Below, piece by piece: positions 56,999 to 64,000 of a stretch of DNA of 64,000 nt. The translations under genes were made by a program, and so were the position numbers. Within the stretch, counting starts at the first letter, position 1, and every line of letters starts with the position of its first letter. Under the pieces are notes generated by a model. It was not told where the DNA came from. It did not search any database and saw only the letters and a program-made list of their open reading frames with translations. The stretch comes from UBA9676 sp035532275 (GTDB lineage: Bacteria > Actinomycetota > Actinomycetes > Streptosporangiales > Streptosporangiaceae), in NCBI GenBank assembly GCA_035532275.1, contig DATKRG010000383.1, positions 23,264 to 87,263 of the forward strand, in the 5' to 3' direction.

Positions 56999-57991
56999 GT
57001 GCGCGCGCTCCTCATCGTCAATCCCCGTGCCACCTCCACCACGCCACTGCGCAGGGACGTCATCACACGGGCACTGGCGTCCGAGCTCGATCTCGAGGTC
57101 GTGCAGACACGGTACCGGGGTCACGCGGCACAGTTCGCCGGACAGGCGGCAGAATCCGGGTTCGACCTGGTGCTCACGCTCGGCGGGGACGGCACCGTGA
57201 ACGAGGCGGTCAACGGGCTGCTGCACGCCATCCCGCCGGCCGGGGTGGCCGGTGCGCCCGGCGCGGCCGGTGCACCAGGCACGCCCGGTGGCGGCGGAGC
57301 GGACACGCGCCCGGCCCTGGCCGCGCTGCCCGGCGGGAGCGCGAACGTGTTCATCCGGGCGCTCGGGATACCACCCGACCCGATCGACGCGACCGGGCGC
57401 GTGCTCGCGGCGCTGATCGAGGGCCGGTCCCGGCACATCGGCGTGGGCCTGGCACAGGACCGCTACTTCACGTTCAACGCCGGCCTGGGGTTCGACGCCG
57501 AGGTGGTCCGGGCGATGGAGGGCCTGCGTGCCGACGGCCAGACCGCCACCGCCGGGCTGTACCTGTGGACCGCGATCCGCCATTTCTATGGCGTCACCAA
57601 TCGGCGCCAGCCCGCACTCACCATGGAACGGGACGGGCTGCCAGAAATCGGGCATCTGTTCTTCGCGTTCATCTCGAATGCGGCTCCCTGGACCTACCTG
57701 GGGCGGCGGCCCGTCAACCCGAGTCCCGAGGCCGGTTTCGACACCGGCCTCGACGTGTTCGCCGTGCGCACCCTGAGCACGCTGCCCACGCTCAACACGT
57801 TGCGGCAGATGCTCGGTGTCGGGGAGCACCGGATCCCGGCCAGCAGGAGCATCGTCAGCCTGCACGACCAGAAGACGGTCGCGTTCCGGGCTGCCCGCCC
57901 GATCGCGTTCCAGGTGGACGGGGAGTATGTAGGCGAGCGCGAGCATGTCACGTTCCAGTCGGTCCCGGACGTCCTGCGGGTCATCGCCTGA
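56999..57991 (+). CDS. diacylglycerol/lipid kinase family protein
   Basis: A 330-residue DAGK-catalytic-domain protein: RALLIVNPRAT at the start, FDLVLTLGGDGTVNEAVNGLL (the GGDGT nucleotide motif) near residue 60, ALPGGSANVFIRALGIP, and NAGLGFDAEVVRAMEG. The family phosphorylates diacylglycerol, sphingosine or related lipids. GTG start at 56999, 38 bases from the divergent membrane protein start. Confidence 0.92.
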   Translation: MRALLIVNPRATSTTPLRRDVITRALASELDLEVVQTRYRGHAAQFAGQAAESGFDLVLTLGGDGTVNEAVNGLLHAIPPAGVAGAPGAAGAPGTPGGGGADTRPALAALPGGSANVFIRALGIPPDPIDATGRVLAALIEGRSRHIGVGLAQDRYFTFNAGLGFDAEVVRAMEGLRADGQTATAGLYLWTAIRHFYGVTNRRQPALTMERDGLPEIGHLFFAFISNAAPWTYLGRRPVNPSPEAGFDTGLDVFAVRTLSTLPTLNTLRQMLGVGEHRIPASRSIVSLHDQKTVAFRAARPIAFQVDGEYVGEREHVTFQSVPDVLRVIA

Positions 57992-58402
57992 CCCAAAGCC
58001 GCTGGTAGATGGCAGGACAGCCGACCTGCGGAAACGGACGGCGAAGGGCAAGCCACGAAGCGGGCACATGCCTACGAATGTGATCCATCTGACATCAAAA
58101 ACAACCAAGCCTTTGCCAAAGCCTCTTGCGGTTGATCCACGAGATTGAGAGGCTTGATCTGGTTCGAGTGGGCAGCGTGCATGTGGTGCGCTGTCGTCTG
58201 GTCGGCCGGGTAAGTAACCGGACTTCCAGGCCTCGGCCGGGAGCCAGTGCGGGGGCGAGGCTCTAATGAACCGACCGAACTTTGCGATTTCCAGGGCCCG
58301 GTGCGGCCCTGACATATGGCCTAGCTCGTGAAATCATTCACAAGCAGAGCTGGGACAGCGGATCCGGGCTACAAGCCCGGCAGTGACAGAGGAGTGGACC
58401 GC
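57992..58402. other. intergenic region upstream of whiB-like gene
   Basis: About 410 bases without a convincing gene. It has lower GC than its surroundings (notably 58075-58160) and should contain the WhiB promoter and a long leader. An in-frame extension of the WhiB frame back to 58328 is not supported by its ribosome site. Confidence 0.45.
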
Positions 58403-58657
58403 ATGGACTGGCGCCACCACGCCGCCTGCCGTGAGGTAGATCCAGAGTTGTTCTTCCCGATCGGCAACACCGGGCCGGCGCTGCTCCAGATCGACGAAGC
58501 CAAACAGGTGTGCCGACGCTGCCCGGTCATGGACTCCTGCCTGCAGTGGGCAGTGGAGAGCGGCCAGGACGCCGGCGTCTGGGGCGGCATGAGCGAGGAC
58601 GAACGGCGCGCTTACAAGCGCCGGGCCAGCCGCATCCGCGCCCGCGCGCACGCCTAG
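58403..58657 (+). CDS. WhiB-family iron-sulfur transcriptional regulator (WhiB1/WblE type)
   Basis: An 84-residue Wbl protein. Four cysteines hold the [4Fe-4S] cluster: one in HHAACREVDPELFFP, then VCRRCPVMDSC (C-x2-C-x5-C). The GVWGGMSEDERR turn and a basic tail (YKRRASRIRARAHA) bind the sigma factor and DNA. The closest type is WblE/WhiB1, often essential. ATG at 58403 follows GAGGAG. Its 3' end overlaps the convergent kinase gene by four bases. Confidence 0.93.
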   Translation: MDWRHHAACREVDPELFFPIGNTGPALLQIDEAKQVCRRCPVMDSCLQWAVESGQDAGVWGGMSEDERRAYKRRASRIRARAHA

Positions 58658-60153
58658 AACCCCGTCTTCGGGGCAGGTGGCGTCTCCAGCGGAAGATCTA
58701 CCAGGACCGCGGTCCCGCCGCTGGGCCGCGGTGAGATCTCCAGCCGGCCGCCGAGCTCTGACACCACCAGTGTGCGCACGATCTGCAGGCCAAGGCTGGT
58801 CGCCGTGTCCAGGCTGAAGCCGTCCGGCAGCCCCACCCCGTTGTCCTCGACCGTCACGGTCAGCCTGCCCGGCGCCCGGTCCACGGTCACCTGCAGTGTC
58901 CCCCCCGACGGCACGCCAGGCGGGTGAGCCAGCCCGTGCTGCAAAGCGTTCTGCAGCAATTCGGTGAGCACCAGCGCGAGCGGTGTCGCCACCGCGGCGG
59001 GCAGCAGCCCGAACCGGCCTTTGACCACCGGGATGACCCGTACCTCCGGCGCCGACACCTCGCCGGCCATCGCGGCCACCCGCTCGGCGATGTCGTCGAA
59101 GTCGACGATCTCCTCCGGGGTGTGCGACAGGGTCTCGTGCACGATCGCGATCGAGCCGACCCGGCGCACCGCCTCCTCCAGCGCCGCCCGCGCCTCCGGC
59201 GCGGACAGCCGGCGGGCCTGCAGCCGCAGCAGCGCGGCCACGGTCTGCAGGTTGTTCTTCACCCGGTGGTGGATCTCGCGGATCGTCGCGTCCTTGGTCA
59301 TCAGCTCCCGCTCGCGGCGGCGCAGCTCGGTGACATCGCGGACCAGGATCAGCGCGCCGGTCCGCAGCCCGCCCACCACCAGCGGGATGGACCGCAGCTG
59401 GACGACCGAGCCGTTCCCCTCCACCTCGGTCTCCCGCGGGGCCCGGCCGCTGGCGGTCACCATCAGCGAATCGTCGGCCGGCTGGCCCGGCGCGCACAGC
59501 CGCGCGGTCAGCGGGCCGAGTTCGGCGCCCACCAGGTCGGCGGACAGGCCCAGCCTGCGGTACGCCGACAGGGCGTTCGGGCTGGCATAGCTCACCTTCC
59601 CGGACCGGCCCAGCCGCAGCAGCCCGTCGCCGACCCGGGGCGAGCGGACCAGTGCGGGCTGCTCGCCTGGATGCGGGAACATCCCGGACGCGACCATCTG
59701 CGCCAGGTCGTCCGCACCCTTGAGGTAGGTCAGCTCCAGCCGGCTCGGCGTGCGGGCCGAGCTGAGGTTGGTGCTGCGCTCGATCACCGCGATGACCCGG
59801 CCCCGGCGCGTCACCGGTATCGACTCCCGCCGGACGGGCACACCCTGGGTCCACTCCGGGTCCCCCTCCCGGCAGATGCGCTGCTCGGCGTGGGCGGCAT
59901 CGACGAACGGGCGCTCCCCGATGGCCGCCCGGGTGCCGACCGCGTCATCGTGGAACGTGGTCGGCCCGGTGGTGGGGCGCATCTGGGCCAGCACCACCCA
60001 GCCGGACCCGTCCCGCATCGGCGCCCACAGCACCAGGTCGGCGAAGGACAGGTCGGCGAGCAGCTGCCAGTCCGACACCAGCGCGTGCAGCCACTCGATG
60101 TCGGCTTCGGTCAGCGGGGTGAGCCCGCGGGCCAGATCGGTCAGGGTTGGCAC
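58654..60153 (-). CDS. PdtaS-type sensor histidine kinase
   Basis: A 499-residue cytoplasmic kinase with no membrane segments. The N-terminal GAF-like region (about residues 1-150) is followed by a PAS-like region, then a HisKA_2 dimerisation helix with REIHHRVKNNLQTVAALLRLQ (phosphoacceptor His) near 295. The ATPase part has LVLTELLQNALQHG, VTVEDNGVGLP and LGLQIVRTLV. It matches the PdtaS branch, whose partner PdtaR (an ANTAR regulator) is not visible nearby. GTG start. Confidence 0.9.
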   Translation of the reverse strand: MPTLTDLARGLTPLTEADIEWLHALVSDWQLLADLSFADLVLWAPMRDGSGWVVLAQMRPTTGPTTFHDDAVGTRAAIGERPFVDAAHAEQRICREGDPEWTQGVPVRRESIPVTRRGRVIAVIERSTNLSSARTPSRLELTYLKGADDLAQMVASGMFPHPGEQPALVRSPRVGDGLLRLGRSGKVSYASPNALSAYRRLGLSADLVGAELGPLTARLCAPGQPADDSLMVTASGRAPRETEVEGNGSVVQLRSIPLVVGGLRTGALILVRDVTELRRRERELMTKDATIREIHHRVKNNLQTVAALLRLQARRLSAPEARAALEEAVRRVGSIAIVHETLSHTPEEIVDFDDIAERVAAMAGEVSAPEVRVIPVVKGRFGLLPAAVATPLALVLTELLQNALQHGLAHPPGVPSGGTLQVTVDRAPGRLTVTVEDNGVGLPDGFSLDTATSLGLQIVRTLVVSELGGRLEISPRPSGGTAVLVDLPLETPPAPKTGF

Positions 60154-60217
60154 GTTTCATCATCGCACCCGGGGAGCACCTTCCCGGCCCGCCGCCGCAA
60201 GCTGGCAGGATGCCCAC

Positions 60218-61435
60218 ATGCCGCAGGCACCCGATCCGCTGGCCCCGCTGCGGGCGGCCGCCGCCGCCCGGGCAGCAGCCGGCCTGCGCCGCGGCCTGCA
60301 CCCGCGCGGTCCCGGGCACGCCGGGCTGACCGACCTGGCGTCCAACGACTACCTCGGCCTGGCCACCCATCCCGAGGTGATCGAGGCGGCCATCGAGGCC
60401 GCCCGTGAGTGGGGCACCGGGTCCACCGGGTCGCGGCTGGTCACCGGCAGCACCGCCCTGCACGCCGCCCTGGAACAGGCGCTGGCGGCCTTCGCTGGCG
60501 CGCAGTCCGCACTGGTCTTCTCCTGCGGCTACCTGGCCAACCTGACCGCGGTCACCGCGCTCGCCGCGGCGCTGCGGCCGCCAGCGGCGCAGGCCGGCCC
60601 GGGCGCTGCCACCCTGATCGTGTCGGACGAGGCCAATCACGCCTCGCTGGTGGACGCCTGCCGGCTGGCCCGGGCCCGGGTGGAGATCACCGGCCACCAG
60701 GACGTGGCGGCAGTGGAGCGCGCGCTGCGCCAGCGCCGCGAGCCAGCCGCGCTGGTGGTCACCGAATCGGCCTTCTCCCTGGGCGGGGACCTGGCGCCGC
60801 TGCCGGCCCTGCACCGGGTCACCCGGGCGCACGGCGCGCTGCTGCTGGTCGACGAGGCACACGCGCTCGGCGTGGTGGGACCCGGCGGCCGTGGCGCGGT
60901 CTGGGAGGCGGGCCTGGCCGCCGAGCCCGGCGTCGTCCGCACCGTCACCTTGTCCAAGGCGCTCGGCGCCCAGGGTGGGGCCGTGCTGGGTGCCAGCGAG
61001 GTGACCGGCACGCTGGCCGAGACCGGCCGGGGCTTCATCTTCGACACCGCGCTCGCCCCGCCCAGCGCCGGCGCGGCGCTGGGCGCACTGCGCGTGCTGG
61101 CGGCCCGGCCGCACCTGGCCACCCAGGCGCGGCAGAACGCCCGCCGGCTGGCTGACCTGGCCACCGGGTACGGCCTTGCGGTGACCGAGCCGGCGGCGGC
61201 CGTGCTGACGGTCGGCATCGGCGACCCGGGCCTGGCGGTGGCCGCCCAGCGGATCTGCGCTGACCACGGGGTGCTGGCCGGGTGCTTCCGGCCGCCGTCG
61301 GTCCCGCCCGGGGGCTCGTGCCTGCGGCTCACCGCCCGGGCCGACCTGACCGAGAGCGACTTCGAGGCCGCTGACCGGGCACTGGCCGCGGTGCGGGATC
61401 ATGTCCGGACGGTGTCTGCAGCGGGAAGGAAGTGA
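60218..61435 (+). CDS. bioF: 8-amino-7-oxononanoate synthase
   Basis: A 405-residue alpha-oxoamine synthase. TDLASNDYLGLATHPEV near residue 34, GTGSTGSRLVTGSTALHAALE, LLLVDEAHALGVVGPGGRG and the PLP lysine in TVTLSKALGAQGGAVLG are all present. It joins pimeloyl-ACP (or -CoA) and L-alanine in the first step of the biotin ring pathway. ATG at 60218 behind AGGA. It overlaps the GntR gene (GTGA), so the operon order is bioF-GntR-bioD-bioB. Confidence 0.95.
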   Translation: MPQAPDPLAPLRAAAAARAAAGLRRGLHPRGPGHAGLTDLASNDYLGLATHPEVIEAAIEAAREWGTGSTGSRLVTGSTALHAALEQALAAFAGAQSALVFSCGYLANLTAVTALAAALRPPAAQAGPGAATLIVSDEANHASLVDACRLARARVEITGHQDVAAVERALRQRREPAALVVTESAFSLGGDLAPLPALHRVTRAHGALLLVDEAHALGVVGPGGRGAVWEAGLAAEPGVVRTVTLSKALGAQGGAVLGASEVTGTLAETGRGFIFDTALAPPSAGAALGALRVLAARPHLATQARQNARRLADLATGYGLAVTEPAAAVLTVGIGDPGLAVAAQRICADHGVLAGCFRPPSVPPGGSCLRLTARADLTESDFEAADRALAAVRDHVRTVSAAGRK

Positions 61436-62235
61436 CCGTGACCGCCTCCCCTGCTCCCAGCGACGCCGGCGGCGGCCGCCCCCCGCCCGGCCACCCGCCC
61501 GGCCAGCCGGGTGCGCGGATCCCGAAGTACTACGCGGTCAAGCGGCAACTGCTCGAGCTGACCCGGGCGATGTCACCTGGCACTCCCGTCCCGCCAGAAC
61601 GTGAACTCGCGCTGCGGTACGGGACGTCCCGCACGACCGTGCGGCAGGCGCTGGCCGAGCTCGTGGTCGAGGGGCGGCTGCTGCGGATGCAGGGCAAGGG
61701 CACGTTCGTGGCCATGCCCAAGGTCGCGCAGATGCTGGAGCTGTCCAGCTACACCGAGGGGATGCGGGCACAGGGCCTCAACCCGCAGACGGTGCTGCTG
61801 GACACCGGCTACATCGCCGCCGACGACGAGCTCGCGGCCCTGCTCGGCATCCGGGCTGGCAGCCGGGTGCTGCGCATCCACCGGCTCCGGCTGGCCGACG
61901 GCGAGCCGATGTCGGTGGACGCCTCGCACCTGTCGGCGCAGCGCTTCCCCGGGCTGCGCCGCAACCTGGACCGCCACCCGTCGCTGTATGAGGCGCTCGC
62001 CACCGACTACGGGATCGAGATCGCCGAGGCGCAGGAGACCATCGAGACCGTGCTCGCCGACCCGAAGGACGCGCCCCTGCTCCGGGTCGACGTCGGCATG
62101 CCGCTGCTGCTGCTGTCGCGGCACTCCTTCGACACCGCCGGCACCCCGGTCGAATGGGCGCAGTCCCGCTACCGGGGGGACCGCTACAAGCTGGTGACCC
62201 GGCTGCACCGGGGCACGCGGCACGCCGGTGGGTAG
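61432..62235 (+). CDS. GntR-family regulator with UTRA domain (HutC type)
   Basis: A 267-residue regulator. The N-terminal winged helix has YYAVKRQLLELTRAMSPGTPV, PPERELALRYGTSRTTVRQALAELVVEGRLLRMQGKGTFVA. The C-terminal UTRA ligand domain has LELSSYTEGMRAQGL, RVLRIHRLRLADGEPMSVDASHLS and LLLLSRHSFDTAGTPVEWAQSRYRGDRY. Its place inside the biotin operon, overlapping both bioF and bioD, suggests it regulates biotin synthesis, perhaps sensing a pathway intermediate. BirA or BioR do this job in other bacteria. Confidence 0.92.
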   Translation: MTVTASPAPSDAGGGRPPPGHPPGQPGARIPKYYAVKRQLLELTRAMSPGTPVPPERELALRYGTSRTTVRQALAELVVEGRLLRMQGKGTFVAMPKVAQMLELSSYTEGMRAQGLNPQTVLLDTGYIAADDELAALLGIRAGSRVLRIHRLRLADGEPMSVDASHLSAQRFPGLRRNLDRHPSLYEALATDYGIEIAEAQETIETVLADPKDAPLLRVDVGMPLLLLSRHSFDTAGTPVEWAQSRYRGDRYKLVTRLHRGTRHAGG

Positions 62236-62983
62236 CGTCCTGGTCGTCACCGGCACCGGCACCGGGGTGGGCAAGACCGTCGTCACCGCCGCACTCGCCG
62301 CGCTCGCGCATGCCAGCGGCCAGCGGGTCGCGGCGGTCAAGCCCGCGCAGACCGGGGCCGCCCCGGGCGAGCCGGGCGACCTGGCCGAGGTCGAGCGGCT
62401 GGCCGGCATCACTGACACGCACGAGCTTGCCCGCTTCCCCGCGCCGCTGTCCCCGGAGGCAGCGGCCCGCGCCGCCGGGATGGCACCACTGGACCTGGAC
62501 CTGGCCGCTGGCCGCATCCAGCACCTGGCCGCCAGCCGGGACCTGGTGCTGGTGGAGGGCGCGGGCGGGCTGCTCGTCCGCTACGGCCCGGGCGGGGCCA
62601 CCCTGGCCAGCCTGGCACGGGCGCTGGCCGCACCGGTGCTGGTGGTGACCGGTGCCGGGCTGGGCACGCTGAACCACACCGCACTCACCCTGGAGGCGCT
62701 GGCCGCGCGCCGCCTGCCCCTGGCCGGCCTGGTCATCGGCTGCTGGCCCGCAAACCCCCAGCTAGCAGAATGCAGTAACCTCACCGATCTGGCTGCCCTG
62801 GCTGGCCGGGCACTGTGCGGGGTGCTGCCTGACGGCGCGGGCAGGCTTGACCGTGCCGCTTTCCGCCAGCTGGCCGGCGAAGGGCTGGCCCCGCCGCTGG
62901 GCGGCCGGTTCGATCCGGCAGTATTCGAGGAGAAGCACGCCTGTCCCCCCGCCCAGCTGGCCACCCTGCCAGCCGTTCAGTAA
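62228..62983 (+). CDS. bioD: dethiobiotin synthase
   Basis: A 251-residue P-loop ligase: VLVVTGTGTGVGKTVVTAAL near the start (nucleotide and DAPA site), AVKPAQTG, LVLVEGAGGLLVRYG, and LVVTGAGLGTLNHTALTLEAL. It closes the ureido ring of dethiobiotin using CO2 and ATP. GTG start, overlapping the GntR gene by eight bases. bioB follows after 34 bases. Confidence 0.95.
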   Translation: MGSVLVVTGTGTGVGKTVVTAALAALAHASGQRVAAVKPAQTGAAPGEPGDLAEVERLAGITDTHELARFPAPLSPEAAARAAGMAPLDLDLAAGRIQHLAASRDLVLVEGAGGLLVRYGPGGATLASLARALAAPVLVVTGAGLGTLNHTALTLEALAARRLPLAGLVIGCWPANPQLAECSNLTDLAALAGRALCGVLPDGAGRLDRAAFRQLAGEGLAPPLGGRFDPAVFEEKHACPPAQLATLPAVQ

Positions 62984-63017
62984 CCCGTTCAGCCGTCCGT
63001 TCGCCAGAGGAGCTCCC

Positions 63018-64000
63018 GTGACCCACGACATCCTGGACGAGGCCCGCAGCCAGGTCCTGGCCGACGGTGCCGGGCTGGACGCCGATCAGGTCCTGCGGTG
63101 CCTGCTGCTGCCCGACGACCGGCTGGACGAGGTGCTCTCGCTCGCCCACGAGGTGCGGATGCGCTGGTGCGGCCCGGAGGTGGAGGTCGAGGGGATCGTG
63201 TCGGTGAAGACCGGCGGCTGCCCGGAGGACTGCCATTTCTGCTCACAGTCGGGACGGTTCGAGTCGCCGGTCCGCTCGGTCTGGCTGGACCTGGCCGAGC
63301 TGGTCGCCGCCGCGAAGGCGACCGCGGCCACCGGGGCGACCGAGTTCTGCATCGTGGCCGCCGTACGCGGTCCCGACGAGCGGCTGATGTCGCAGGTCGG
63401 TGACGCGGTCCGGGCGATCGCCGGCGAGGTGGGCATCAACGTGGCCTGCTCGCTGGGCATCCTCACCCCGGCGCAGGCCGGCGAGCTGGCCGCGCTCGGC
63501 GTGCACCGCTACAACCACAACCTGGAAACCGCCCGCTCCTACTTCGGGCACGTGGTGACCACCCACAGCTGGCAGGAGCGCTATGACACCTGCGAGCTGG
63601 TGAAGTCGACCGGGATGGAGCTGTGCTGCGGCGGCATCGCCGGCATGGGCGAGACCGTGGAGCAGCGCGCCGAGCTTGCCGCCCAGCTGGCGGGCCTGGG
63701 GCCGGACGAGGTGCCGCTCAACTTCCTCAACCCGCGGCCCGGCACGCCGCTGGCGGACCGGCCCCCGCTGGCGGCGGCCGACGCGCTGCGCACGATCGCC
63801 GCGTTCCGGCTGGCCCTGCCGCGGGCGGTGCTGCGCTACGCGGGCGGGCGCGAGCTCACCCTCGGCGACCTGGGTACCGAAACCGGGATGCTGGGCGGCA
63901 TCAACGCCATCATCGTCGGCAACTACCTGACGACGCTCGGCCGCCCCGCGCAGCAGGATCTGGAGATGCTCGGCCGCCTGAGGATGCCGATCAAGGCGCT
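63018..64000 (+). CDS. bioB: biotin synthase (partial, runs off right edge)
   Basis: About 327 residues of a radical-SAM biotin synthase. The cluster motif is GGCPEDCHFCSQSG (C-x3-C-x2-C) near residue 60; later come LGVHRYNHNLETARSYFG, GGIAGMGETVEQRAELAAQL, LNFLNPRPGTPL and RYAGGRELTLGDLG, INAIIVGNYLTTLG. It inserts sulfur into dethiobiotin. GTG start behind GAGGAG. The actinobacterial version with GRELTLGDLG is clear; the 3' end is outside the window. Confidence 0.95.
   Translation, partial: MTHDILDEARSQVLADGAGLDADQVLRCLLLPDDRLDEVLSLAHEVRMRWCGPEVEVEGIVSVKTGGCPEDCHFCSQSGRFESPVRSVWLDLAELVAAAKATAATGATEFCIVAAVRGPDERLMSQVGDAVRAIAGEVGINVACSLGILTPAQAGELAALGVHRYNHNLETARSYFGHVVTTHSWQERYDTCELVKSTGMELCCGGIAGMGETVEQRAELAAQLAGLGPDEVPLNFLNPRPGTPLADRPPLAAADALRTIAAFRLALPRAVLRYAGGRELTLGDLGTETGMLGGINAIIVGNYLTTLGRPAQQDLEMLGRLRMPIKA

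Overview
The window is high-GC actinomycete DNA. SodN/SodX nickel superoxide dismutase, a WhiB protein, an actinobacterial fused 2-oxoglutarate decarboxylase (Kgd), a SigB/F-type sigma factor with an RsbW-like kinase and a bioF-GntR-bioD-bioB operon all point to Actinomycetia. A Streptosporangiales-type genome is my guess, but the order is not proven.

Region 1 (1 to about 28.5 kb) is most of a nonribosomal peptide synthetase (NRPS) gene cluster that runs off the left edge. The main leftward operon begins at 16767: membrane di-iron desaturase/hydroxylase, a flavin N-monooxygenase fused to a piperazate-synthase-like split-barrel domain, MbtH, a fusion of a carbamoyltransferase N-domain with a glycine-amidinotransferase-type domain, two ABC exporter half-transporters, an A-PCP-C-A-PCP NRPS, and a C-A NRPS with a degenerate A domain cut by the window edge. 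Nearly every junction overlaps or is only a few bases long. A second leftward operon carries a type II thioesterase, a second desaturase-like enzyme and an ATP-grasp ligase. A third carries a CPA2-type antiporter, a second MbtH and a docking-domain C-A-PCP NRPS whose pocket looks proline-like. Rightward genes are a leucyl/phenylalanyl-tRNA transferase homologue, a StrR/ParB-type activator and a LuxR-type regulator. The likely product is a small peptide with a piperazate (or other cyclic imino acid) and a guanidine or basic residue; the structure cannot be deduced.

Region 2 (about 28.5 to 35.25 kb) is a scar: a fumarylacetoacetate-hydrolase-family gene with a one-base frameshift in a C run, then remnants of IS982, ISAs1 (with a DruA-like N-domain), IS3, IS1380 and an integrase, and a complete lower-GC LVIVD/PA-domain gene. 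It ends in an internally deleted IS982 derivative with perfect 21-bp terminal inverted repeats.

Region 3 (35.3 to 64 kb) reads as ordinary chromosome: methyltransferase, ferredoxin, VOC protein, transaminase with divergent omega-amidase-like nitrilase, a large membrane-anchored propeller protein, BlaI-type repressor, DedA, glutathionyl-hydroquinone-reductase-like protein, Kgd, a DUF4097/PadR pair, oxidoreductase, CGNR regulator, APC permease, SodX/SodN, RsbW/sigma factor, diacylglycerol kinase, WhiB, histidine kinase and biotin genes (bioB cut by the right edge).
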